In this document: piece after piece, positions 1 to 7,428 of the stretch
Position numbering within the stretch: the first letter of the stretch is position 1
Layout of the letters: the number at the start of each line of letters is the position of its first letter
DNA from: Candidatus Zipacnadia bacterium
GTDB lineage: Bacteria > Armatimonadota > Zipacnadia > Zipacnadales > UBA5352
Direction of reading: 5' to 3'
DNA: 60,755 nucleotides
Assembly (NCBI GenBank): GCA_029821635.1
Contig: JALGSW010000004.1
Span: 1-60,755, forward strand
The notes under the pieces: generated by a model
Told to the model about the DNA's origin: nothing
The model's database searches: none
The model's input: only the letters and a program-made list of their open reading frames with translations
Translations under genes and position numbers: made by a program

Positions 1-798
1 CTCTCCGAGCGACTCGAGGTACTCGATTTGCGACTGCACGAACTCAAGCTGCTGAGCGAGCATGTCCGCCTGCGCGTGCAGCATGCTCAGGTGATACTGC
101 CGCATCTCCTCCTGGGCCTGCGGCGGTATCTGCCCCATCGGTCCGGGCATGCCCCACCCGGCCGGTCCGGCCATGGCGCCCGGCATCCCGGGCTGCGGCC
201 CCCACGGGCCCTGCTGGAACTGGCCGCCCATGCCGCCGCCCATGCCGGGGCCCATGCCGCCGCCCATGCCGGGGCCCATGCCCTGGCCCATGCCGCCGCC
301 CATGCGGCCGCCCTGGCCCATGCCGCCGCCCTGGCCCATGCCGCCACCCTGGCCCATGCCGCCGCCCATCCCTTGTCCGCCGCCGCCCATCCCCTGTCCG
401 CCGCCGCCGGGCGTGCCGGGGGGCGTGCTTGCGCCGGTGGTGCCGGTGTGTGCCGCGGTGGTCGCGCCGCCGGCCTCCTGAAGCTGACCGGCCGCCGCTG
501 CCTGCGCGGCATCACGGACGCTCATGCCGGAACTCTGGAACGTGCGCACGCCGCCGGCCTGCAGCGCCATCGCTGCATTGGGGCCGAAGTTGCCGGCCAC
601 GACCGCGTCCGCGCCGGAGTCACCAACGATCTGCGCAGCCGCGGTTCCGGCGCCTGAACCCATCTTCGGCCCCGGATTCTCAACCGCCTCGAATTCCATG
701 CTGTCGGTGTCAACGATCACGAAGTACGCACAGCGTCCGAACCTCGGGTCCATCTGCGCGTCCAGGTTGTCTCCTGACGATGTCACTGCGACTTTCAT
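1..798 (-). CDS. NifX/NifB-type (dinitrogenase iron-molybdenum cofactor family) protein with Met/Gly-rich tail, 3' end cut by window
   Basis: The reading frame is open from an ATG at 798 to the left edge, 266 codons without a stop. It starts MKVAVTSSGDNLDAQMDPRF, and the following GRC and about 100 residues fit the small domain of the dinitrogenase FeMo-cofactor (NifX/NafY/MTH1175) family, which binds metal clusters or precursors. After about residue 120 the protein becomes low complexity, with repeated GMGQGG and GPGMGGG units, then turns into a Gln/Glu-rich helical stretch (AQADMLAQQLEF). An AGGGAGG ribosome site sits 6-12 bases upstream. It is last in a minus-strand operon with a second NifX-like gene, an MBL-fold gene and a PadR regulator, an arrangement often seen for these proteins in organisms without nitrogenase. 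The family is confident; the metal and the role of the tail are unknown. Confidence 0.8.
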   Translation of the reverse strand, partial: MKVAVTSSGDNLDAQMDPRFGRCAYFVIVDTDSMEFEAVENPGPKMGSGAGTAAAQIVGDSGADAVVAGNFGPNAAMALQAGGVRTFQSSGMSVRDAAQAAAAGQLQEAGGATTAAHTGTTGASTPPGTPGGGGQGMGGGGQGMGGGMGQGGGMGQGGGMGQGGRMGGGMGQGMGPGMGGGMGPGMGGGMGGQFQQGPWGPQPGMPGAMAGPAGWGMPGPMGQIPPQAQEEMRQYHLSMLHAQADMLAQQLEFVQSQIEYLESLGE

Positions 799-855
799 CT
801 GTGTGGCCTCCCTGTGTGAGCGTCAGCGCCCCGTGGGCCGCTACGCTGTCGGTGC

Positions 856-1716
856 TCAGTGAACTAGGATTACTCCCGTCTCATCTGCGACAAAGGTGCT
901 ACCGACGCCCACGCGCAGCGTGTCGCCGGGGAAGTGCGTGGCGAGCAGTTCCGTGCCACGCTCGCCGCTACAGTGCATTGGCGCGATCTGCCGGACGCCG
1001 CGAGCGTGCAGCTCGGCTGCGACCTGCGCGATGCGCTCTTCGGGTTCCTGGGCGAGGTGCGTGCCTCCCGCGATGGCGACGGGGCAGCGGCCCGCCAGCT
1101 CGGTCGCGCGCTCGACGATGTTGATGAGCCCCGCGTGGGCGCAGCCGGTCAGCAGCACGTCGCCACTGCTGAGGCGGGCGATCAGGGACAGGTCATCCAC
1201 GAAGTCATCGCAGCGGACCTGGCCGTCGCGCTCGACCAGCAGGTGCGGCGCGCGCGGGGTGAGGTCGCTAATGCGCGGCACCTCGCCGGTGGTAATGAGG
1301 CCCGGCGCGATCGTCACCGGGTCGGCGCTGAGCTGGAAGAACGCGCCCAACGCCTCGAGCTCCTCGCGGCTGGCGGGCAGGCCGATCTCGACGCGCTGCC
1401 CGTCGCGGTCGGCGAAGCGCGGCTCGAACACCCCGGGGTGGGCTGTCACCATCGCCCCGCCGAGGCGCCGCAGCAGCCCTTGCAGGCCGCCGGTGTGATC
1501 GTAGTGCCCGTGGCTGAGGACGATGCCGGCGACCTCCGCGAGGTCGATCCCCAGCGCGTCGGCGTTCGCCCACGTCTGATCGCTGTCGCCGGTGTCGAGC
1601 ATCACCGTGCCCGCGCGCGAGCGCACGAGCAGCGCGAGGCCGTGGCCTGCCTGCAATCCCTCGCGAGTCGGCACGTTGTCGCGCAACACGACTACTTCAA
1701 GCGAACTGCGGGCCAT
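856..1716 (-). CDS. MBL-fold metallo-hydrolase
   Basis: The 286-residue protein has the metallo-beta-lactamase fold signature SHGHYDHTGG (HxHxDH) at about residues 88-97, and later conserved His residues (TGCAHAGLINI and APMHCSGERG) that complete a two-metal site. The overall layout matches the subgroup often annotated as 7,8-dihydropterin-6-methyl-4-(ribofuranosyl)aminobenzene 5'-phosphate synthase-like, though that activity is not assured. The start has a good GGAGGTG site about 7 bases upstream. It lies 55 bases downstream of one NifX-like gene and 57 upstream of another on the same strand, so it is very likely cotranscribed with them. MBL genes are known neighbours of FeMo-cofactor-family proteins, but a shared biochemical role is inference. 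Confidence 0.85.
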   Translation of the reverse strand: MARSSLEVVVLRDNVPTREGLQAGHGLALLVRSRAGTVMLDTGDSDQTWANADALGIDLAEVAGIVLSHGHYDHTGGLQGLLRRLGGAMVTAHPGVFEPRFADRDGQRVEIGLPASREELEALGAFFQLSADPVTIAPGLITTGEVPRISDLTPRAPHLLVERDGQVRCDDFVDDLSLIARLSSGDVLLTGCAHAGLINIVERATELAGRCPVAIAGGTHLAQEPEERIAQVAAELHARGVRQIAPMHCSGERGTELLATHFPGDTLRVGVGSTFVADETGVILVH

Positions 1717-1771
1717 CGATCGGCACCTCCAGGTGGATCTGCTCCTCTACGAGCGCATCAGGCAGCGTCTC

Positions 1772-2101
1772 TCAGTGCTCACAGGTGCTTTCTCCCGGCT
1801 GCAGTTCCCCGGAGGCGACTCTGGCGATGATCTCGTCGATCGCGCCTGACGCGCCGAAGAAGACGCCGATGTTGAGCTCTGCCAGCAGGCTCACGGCCCG
1901 CGGCCCTGCGCCTCCGGCAACGACGAAAGCGACGCCCTCCTCGTTGAGCAACCGTGGCAGCAGGCCCGGCTCATGGCCGGGGTTGAGCAAGTCCTCGCGA
2001 GCGACCTCGGCCCCGCCAGTGATGTCCACCAGCACGTAGTGCTCACAGCGCCCGAAGTGGGGTGCGACCTGGTCACCGTCTGCGGCAATTGCGTATCTCA
2101 T
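1772..2101 (-). CDS. Small NifX/NifB-type (dinitrogenase iron-molybdenum cofactor family) protein
   Basis: The product is 109 residues, the size of a stand-alone NifX/MTH1175 domain. It opens MRYAIAADGDQVAPHFGRCE, with the HFGRC motif typical of the family, and has the VVAGGAGPRAVSLL and ASGAIDEII segments that correspond to the nucleotide-like Gly-rich and C-terminal helical parts. It ends in a short Cys/His tail (STCEH). An AGGAGA site lies 8-9 bases before the ATG. It is the second gene after padR in the minus-strand operon and a paralogue of the longer protein at the left edge, but lacks the Met/Gly-rich extension. Probably a metal-cluster carrier or chaperone; the target protein cannot be seen. 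Confidence 0.85.
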   Translation of the reverse strand: MRYAIAADGDQVAPHFGRCEHYVLVDITGGAEVAREDLLNPGHEPGLLPRLLNEEGVAFVVAGGAGPRAVSLLAELNIGVFFGASGAIDEIIARVASGELQPGESTCEH

Positions 2102-2129
2102 CCTCGTATCTCTCCTACCGGTGCTCCGG

Positions 2130-2510
2130 TCAGTCTTCCTTCAGCAATTCGCTCGCGTGCTCGACGAACTTCTGCATCGCGTCGGCGCGGCGGGCGATCA
2201 CGTTCGTCCAGCTCGCGAGGCGCGCGCGCCCGAGCTCGGTCAGCTCGTAGTTGCGTCGCGCCGGACCGCCGCCGGACGTATCCCACGTCGAGACGGCCGC
2301 GCCCTCGGCCTCAAGCTGGCGCAGGACGCGGTAGATTGCGCCCGGGTCCACCTGCGTGTCGGTCAGCCCCATCGTGTTGACCTCGGTCAGCAGGTCGTAG
2401 CCGTGCGCCGCCACGCCGGTACCGAGCAGGTACAGCACCGAGGGCTCAATCAGCCGTGACAGCCGTGCGGCGACGGTCTCCTCTAGGCTCGCACGCCTTC
2501 GTCTCCCCAT
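2130..2510 (-). CDS. PadR family transcriptional regulator
   Basis: The protein is 126 residues when started at the ATG at 2510 (MGRRRRASLEET). It shows the PadR winged-helix pattern: LIEPSVLYLLGTGVAAHGYDLL, then the GAIYRVLRQLEAEG recognition helix, and the RRNYELTELGRARLASW wing, followed by a helical tail for dimerisation. The frame extends upstream to 2564, but that longer start would put a perfect inverted repeat and a plausible promoter inside the gene, so 2510 is preferred. A GAGGAG site lies about 10 bases upstream. It heads the operon with two NifX-like genes and an MBL-fold gene and probably represses it. The inducing signal is unknown. Confidence 0.88.
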   Translation of the reverse strand: MGRRRRASLEETVAARLSRLIEPSVLYLLGTGVAAHGYDLLTEVNTMGLTDTQVDPGAIYRVLRQLEAEGAAVSTWDTSGGGPARRNYELTELGRARLASWTNVIARRADAMQKFVEHASELLKED

Positions 2511-2532
2511 GGCGCACCCCACTCCTCTTGCA

Positions 2533-2561
2533 GCTATATGTTTGTCGCATATAGACTGTAA
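2533..2561 (-). promoter_or_regulatory. Probable padR operon promoter with overlapping PadR operator
   Basis: A perfect inverted repeat, CTATATG at 2534-2540 and CATATAG at 2548-2554 with 7 bases between, lies just upstream of the padR start. On the minus strand a TTACAG (-35, 2556-2561) and TATAGC (-10, 2533-2538) are 17 bases apart, and the palindrome covers the spacer and the -10. PadR proteins usually bind such AT-rich dyads and autoregulate, so this fits repression of the operon. Binding is inferred. Confidence 0.6.
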
Positions 2562-2677
2562 CACGATCTATGGGCGGAGTCAAGCGCCCTGCGAAACTAT
2601 CTCTCCGGACCCGGGGCGGCCCGTGCTTACTGCAATGCGTCGCGATCCTAACACGATGCCCGCTGCCGCTACCTTGG

Positions 2678-2696
2678 TTTGTAAAATGAGTACAAA
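2678..2696. promoter_or_regulatory. Inverted repeat upstream of mcrB, possible operator
   Basis: TTTGTA (2678-2683) and TACAAA (2691-2696) are separated by 7 bases in an otherwise GC-rich stretch between padR and mcrB. This AT-rich dyad lies about 250 bases upstream of the mcrB start. The rest of the 2511-2944 gap shows no gene I can support. The dyad could be an operator for the restriction genes or for an unseen transcript; no matching promoter hexamers were clear. Confidence 0.3.
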
Positions 2697-2944
2697 AGAC
2701 AGGAAGGAAGATGGAGCGCCGCAGGGAACTGTGACAGCCACACTGCCCGGCTGGGCACAAGAACAGACGATGCGGGGAACGAGAAACGCCGGACCAACCA
2801 CCCACGTCCTCACCCGTTCGTGGACCGCCGCCTGCGACGCGAGGGGCGGCGGTGACGCCCGGCGATCTCAACACGCTCGCCGACCTCACCTCGGCGAGGG
2901 CCTGCACGTCAATGCTGTCCGGTCGTGTGCAGGGGGACGCTACG

Positions 2945-5905
2945 ATGTGGCAAAGTCATGCATGGGTGGGGTTGTTGCGGTGGTGTGAGACCGATCCAGA
3001 CTTCCGTCGCGAACTGCTGATCCGTCGTGCTGCGCGGACCGAGGTCCGCGAGATGCTCCAGGAGGACCGCCTCGCGGGGCTCACCCCCGGTGAGTTCACG
3101 AGGCGCGTCGCAACGTGTGGCTGCCTCCGTAACCCTGACGGCAGCCCGGTCGAGCCTGAGGAACTGGCGACCATCAGCCCTGAGCGGCTGAAGGAACTGC
3201 TCGCCAGCAGCCGCCTCGTCGTCACCGGGAACCCGCTCCTACCGGCGTCCGACGAGCCGACGCAGGCGGCGCTCCCCGGCCTCGATGCAGAAGCCCTGGC
3301 CCGACTGAGGGCCTCGCTTGCCGAGCTGCTCTCCGGCCGGAACGAGCCACCGGGGGAGGCGATTGAGCGTGCGGCGGCCGATGGCGGCCCGCTTACGCGC
3401 GAGCTCGCCTCGCAGGTGCTGAGCCTCTGTTCGCGCCGCCCGCGGGCGATCCACGACGAAGCACGGGTGATGGGGCTGCAGCGCCTCGGGATGCTTCTTG
3501 GGGCCGGGCGGCGCTGGGCGGGCGTCGCGGAGAGCTTCGAGCGCTTCAGCGAGGCCTTCGACGAGCTGCGCAAGTCGTCGCACGGCGGGCTGCGCGATCC
3601 GCTGATGGCGGACCTGCTGCTGTGCCGGATAGCGGAACTGCGTGAGCCGGGGGCGTGGAAGATCGCGATCGGCCTGAACGAGACACGGGCGGAGGCCGAG
3701 GCAATCGCCCGGATGTGTCTGGAGGGCGACTTCGCGGCGATCGCGCCGGACGATCCGACGGACCTGAACATCGCCCGGCTGCGGGGGCTGGTGCCTGGCG
3801 ACTGCATCGTGATGCACCTGCGGGGGCGGATCGGCGCGATCGGCCGGGTTACGCGGCCCTACTACGAGATCGACCGGGCGGAGGCCGGGCCGTTAGAGCG
3901 GATCTGGTGGCGTCGCGTCGGGGTGCAGTGGATCGCGGGCGATCGCGACTACGGTGCGCTGCTCGCGGGCGCCCAGCAGCGCTTCTCCGTGGTCGAACTC
4001 GACTGGGAGTGCTTCCGCACGATCGCGCGGATGTACCGCAGCGATCCCTCGTACGACCGGCTCTTTCGCCCGCTGCACGGCTCGTGGCTGATCCGCTGCG
4101 ATGACGGCCGCTACCAGTCGCTCGCACAGGTGAGCAAGCCGCTTCCTCTGCGCGATCAGTTGTCCCTCGCGCTGGGGGAGCGCAAGCCGAGCCCCGGCGA
4201 CACCGTCTTCCTCTACCACGACGGCTCTCCCTCGGGCGTCTTCGGCGCGGGCACCGTCATCTCCGACCCGCAACAGACCCGTCGCGGCGAGTCCGGGAGC
4301 TACCGCGTGGACCTGATCTACGAGTGCCTCAGCGAACGCCCGGTCTCCGCCCGCGCGATGGAGGCCGACCCGCGCCTGGCGGGGTGGACGCCGCCTGACG
4401 GGCAGGTGACGCACCTGTCACCGGATCGCACGTCGGCGCTTGGCGAGCTGCTCGGCCTCGGCGGCAGGCGGCACTTCGTGCTGCTCGCGGGAGGGCGCAC
4501 CGGGAACATCCTGCGGCCGCTGGAGAGCTACGTGGTTGGCGGGCGCGCGTCGGCCGTGAACGGCCACGACCTCGCCGCGGCGCTCGAGGGCGGCCTCGCC
4601 CGCTGCCTGATCTACCACGCCGCCCCGGAGCATGCCTTCATCGGCTTCGGCGGCGTGGTGGACCTGCGCGAGCAGGGCGCTCCGTCGCGGGGCGAGCGCA
4701 ATGGCGCCTCGAAGGCCGAGGGAGCGGTTGAGGTGCAGCTCGAGACCTGCCGCTTCGCACGCAGGGCCGGTGGCTGGTGGCCGGGGGCACCCGCGGACGC
4801 GGAGACGAGCGAGGGGGCGATGCGCCACGACCCGCTGACGCGCACAATCCTCCCAATCTCCGAAGATGACTTCTACCGCGTGGTCGGCGCCGGGATGGCC
4901 GGGCCGCCGCGCGAGGAGAGCGTGGTGAGCCTCGAAGCGCTGGCCGATGAGTCCGGCGCGCCGATCGAGCGCCTGCGCGAGATGGAGAGGCTCGTGCGGG
5001 ACAAGGGCCAGATGATCCTCTACGGCCCGCCCGGTACCGGCAAGACGTGGCTGACGCTGCGGCTGGCCAACTACCTCTCCGGCGGCGACCCGGCGCGGCG
5101 GGAGATCGTGCAGTTCCACCCCGCCTACTCCTACGAGGACTTCATCGAGGGGATCAGGCCGCAGGTGGTGCATGGCGCGGACGGTGGCGCGTCGGTGGAC
5201 TATCCTCTCGTGCGCGGCTCGTTCGCCACGTTCTGCGACCGGGCCCTGCGCGATCCGCACAGTCCTCACGTCTTCGTGATCGACGAGATCAACCGTGCGC
5301 AGGTGGCGGCGGTCTTCGGCGAGCTGATGCTGGCGCTGGAGTACCGCGGCCGGGAGGTGCAGCTCGCGCACTCTCGCGGCCCGGACGACGCGGGCGTATC
5401 ACGGGGGCTGGTCGTTCCGCCGAACGTGCTGCTGCTGGCGACGATGAACACCGCCGATCGCAGCACCGCGCTTGTGGACCACGCGCTGCGGAGGCGCTTC
5501 GCGTTCTACCCGCTCTTCCCCGACGACCCGGAGCTTGTGCGGCCGATGTTCGAGGGCTGGCTGGACAAGCACGCGCCGGAGGCGAGGTGGGTGGGCGAGC
5601 TGCTCATCGAGCTGAATGAGTGGCTCGAGCCCGAGGTCGGGCGGCACCTGCTCGTGGGGCACAGCTACTTCATGCGACCGGAGCTGAGTGAGGAGCTGGT
5701 GCGGGAGATCTGGCGCTTCCAGATCTCCCCGCTGTTGGAGGAGTACTTCGCGGGCGTGCCCGAGCGGCTGAATGAGCTGGACATCGACGAGCTGATCTGG
5801 CGGGCCCGCCAGCGCGACAGCGGTCGCGACTCCGGCCCAGCGGGGCCCTCGGAGGCGCACATCGCCGACGGGCGGCTGTGGTGGGGAGGCGGAGAGGATG
5901 GCTGA
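2945..5905 (+). CDS. mcrB: McrB-like AAA+ GTPase subunit of a type IV (McrBC) restriction system
   Basis: With the ATG at 2945 (AGGGGG site 8 bases upstream) the protein is 986 residues, about twice E. coli McrB. The C-terminal third is the motor: Walker A GPPGTGKT near 694-701, REIVQFHPAYSYEDFIEGIR, Walker B VFVIDEINRA near 776-785, and the McrB signature MNTADRS at about 834-840. The N-terminal two thirds hold several beta-rich segments resembling EVE/PUA-like modified-base readers: GDCIVMHLRGRIGAIGRV with WWRRVGVQW (about 284-330), GDTVFLYHDGSPSGVFGAG (about 417-480), and a third possible one (about 508-640). These would recognise modified cytosine or another modification in foreign DNA. 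The gene overlaps mcrC by 8 bases. A GTG start at 2852 is possible but has no good ribosome site. The McrB assignment is strong; the reader specificity is unknown. Confidence 0.92.
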   Translation: MWQSHAWVGLLRWCETDPDFRRELLIRRAARTEVREMLQEDRLAGLTPGEFTRRVATCGCLRNPDGSPVEPEELATISPERLKELLASSRLVVTGNPLLPASDEPTQAALPGLDAEALARLRASLAELLSGRNEPPGEAIERAAADGGPLTRELASQVLSLCSRRPRAIHDEARVMGLQRLGMLLGAGRRWAGVAESFERFSEAFDELRKSSHGGLRDPLMADLLLCRIAELREPGAWKIAIGLNETRAEAEAIARMCLEGDFAAIAPDDPTDLNIARLRGLVPGDCIVMHLRGRIGAIGRVTRPYYEIDRAEAGPLERIWWRRVGVQWIAGDRDYGALLAGAQQRFSVVELDWECFRTIARMYRSDPSYDRLFRPLHGSWLIRCDDGRYQSLAQVSKPLPLRDQLSLALGERKPSPGDTVFLYHDGSPSGVFGAGTVISDPQQTRRGESGSYRVDLIYECLSERPVSARAMEADPRLAGWTPPDGQVTHLSPDRTSALGELLGLGGRRHFVLLAGGRTGNILRPLESYVVGGRASAVNGHDLAAALEGGLARCLIYHAAPEHAFIGFGGVVDLREQGAPSRGERNGASKAEGAVEVQLETCRFARRAGGWWPGAPADAETSEGAMRHDPLTRTILPISEDDFYRVVGAGMAGPPREESVVSLEALADESGAPIERLREMERLVRDKGQMILYGPPGTGKTWLTLRLANYLSGGDPARREIVQFHPAYSYEDFIEGIRPQVVHGADGGASVDYPLVRGSFATFCDRALRDPHSPHVFVIDEINRAQVAAVFGELMLALEYRGREVQLAHSRGPDDAGVSRGLVVPPNVLLLATMNTADRSTALVDHALRRRFAFYPLFPDDPELVRPMFEGWLDKHAPEARWVGELLIELNEWLEPEVGRHLLVGHSYFMRPELSEELVREIWRFQISPLLEEYFAGVPERLNELDIDELIWRARQRDSGRDSGPAGPSEAHIADGRLWWGGGEDG

Positions 5906-7214
5906 GCGGGCCGCCCGTGACCGCGCTCTGCACACAGAGGCGCTGCGCGAGGCACTGCACTTGCGCGAGATGGAGGAGCAGTACGTGCTGCTCACGGAGA
6001 GCGATGCCGAGTGGCTGACGAGCACGCACGGCCGGCACCTCACCCTCGCGCGGCACAGTCCGGGCAGGGAGACGTGGCTGGTGCGCGCGGGCCGGGTGTG
6101 CGGGATCATCGCGCTGCCGAGCGGCCGGCGGGTGTACATCGAGCCACGGGTGCCGGTGCGGAACATCTGGACGCTGCTCGGGCTGGCGGGGGAGACCGAC
6201 AGCCTCGGTTGGCCGCCGGGCGCGGGGGAGACCTTCAGCGGCCTGGTGGAGGGGGTGATGCAGATGTTCGTGCGGGAGGTCGCGCTGCTGATCGAGCGTG
6301 GCGTCGCGATCGGCTACCGCCAGACCGACGAGGTGCTGGCGTGCGTGCGCGGGAGGCTTGACGTGCAGCGGCAGGTGCGCGAGCTGCCCGCCTCGCTCGA
6401 CCGCTTCGCCTGCCGCTTCGCGGAGTTCACGCGCGAGACGCCGGAGAACCGCGTGCTGGCGGCAGCGCTGCAGGTGGTGCTGCGCGCGTCAGGGGGCGAT
6501 TCGGAGCTGCGGGCGCGGGCCGCCTGGTGCCTGCGCGGGATCGGCTGCACGGGCGAGGTCAATCTCCAGCGCCATGACCTTGCGGCAGCGCGCGTGAGCG
6601 CCGCGACGCGGCAGTACCGCGTCCCGCTGTCGCTGGCGAGGCTGCTGCTGCAGGGCCTTGGCGCCGGACACCGCTCCGGCGGAGGCCTGCGTGGCGCTCA
6701 AACGCCGTCGATGCTGGTGGAGATGCCGCGGCTCTTCGAGCGGTTCGTGTGCCGCACGCTCGAACGCAGTCTGCCGCCGGGGACACGCGTGCGCTACGCA
6801 GGGCACAGCCGGCCGCTCGATGACGCGAGCCATGCCGTCCTTACTCCCGACGCCGTGGTGGAGGGAATGACCGGGGCAGTCTGCGTGGTCGATGCGAAGT
6901 ACAAGCCCGAGCCGACGGATCGCCACGAACCCTCCGCGAGCGACATCTACCAGATGCTCGCCTACTGCGTGGGCTACGGAGTGCGGGAGGCAGTGCTGCT
7001 CTACCCGCGCGCGTTGGATGCCCCGCCGTTGCGCATCAGGCGCGACGGTTTCAGCGCGACGATCCACCCGATGGGGATCGACCTGTCCGCCGAGGCGCAC
7101 ACGCTTCGGCCGCAGGGGGAGCTTGCATGCGCGCGGATCGCGGAGCTTGCCGGCCTCACGGCACCCACGGAGCCGCAGCTCGGGCGGCTGCCGCTGGTGA
7201 TGGCGGGGGGGTGA
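5898..7214 (+). CDS. mcrC: McrC-like endonuclease subunit of the McrBC restriction system
   Basis: The 438-residue protein has the McrC layout: an N-terminal beta-rich part that contacts McrB (LVRAGRVCGIIALPSGRRVYIEPRV), the ACVRGRLDV and FAEFTRETPENRVLAAAL motifs, and a C-terminal PD-(D/E)XK nuclease. The catalytic residues read as D318 in LTPDAVVEG and D332-A-K334 in CVVDAKYKP, followed by ASDIYQMLAYC. The ATG lies within the last codons of mcrB, so the pair is translationally coupled. Together they would translocate and cut DNA carrying a modification recognised by McrB. All key residues look intact. Confidence 0.92.
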   Translation: MAERAARDRALHTEALREALHLREMEEQYVLLTESDAEWLTSTHGRHLTLARHSPGRETWLVRAGRVCGIIALPSGRRVYIEPRVPVRNIWTLLGLAGETDSLGWPPGAGETFSGLVEGVMQMFVREVALLIERGVAIGYRQTDEVLACVRGRLDVQRQVRELPASLDRFACRFAEFTRETPENRVLAAALQVVLRASGGDSELRARAAWCLRGIGCTGEVNLQRHDLAAARVSAATRQYRVPLSLARLLLQGLGAGHRSGGGLRGAQTPSMLVEMPRLFERFVCRTLERSLPPGTRVRYAGHSRPLDDASHAVLTPDAVVEGMTGAVCVVDAKYKPEPTDRHEPSASDIYQMLAYCVGYGVREAVLLYPRALDAPPLRIRRDGFSATIHPMGIDLSAEAHTLRPQGELACARIAELAGLTAPTEPQLGRLPLVMAGG

Positions 7215-7217
7215 GGG

Positions 7218-7289
7218 GTGCCTGCTGCTGTGCAGGCGAGGGCGCCCGCACCACGGGGAGCGTGCGACCCCTCGGCGCCTGCACCACGG
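7218..7289. repeat. Palindromic repeat modules downstream of mcrC
   Basis: This gap holds GCCTGC/GCAGGC arms around a 6-base loop (7220-7235) and two copies of a half-palindrome, GGGCGCCCGCACCACG at 7240-7255 and GGCGCCTGCACCACGG at 7274-7289. The same half occurs near 23320, 26659 and 38146, so it belongs to a dispersed family. The region to 7416 then has a pyrimidine-rich stretch (7311-7352) and no supported gene. Confidence 0.6.
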
Positions 7290-7428
7290 GACGCGTGCGG
7301 CTCCAGCGCCGTTCCCCTTTTCACTTTTCACTCTTCACCCTTCCCTCGCCCTGCCCGGAGGTGTGTAACCGGCGGCGGTGAATGTGCGAATCATCAGCGT
7401 AGCGCACACCGTCGCAGGAGGTGCGTAC

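Noticed and set aside
28-657. Plus-strand Ala/His-rich frame at the left edge
   Set aside because: It is the mirror of the Met/Gly-rich repeats of the minus-strand NifX-like gene, which has a good start and family motif.
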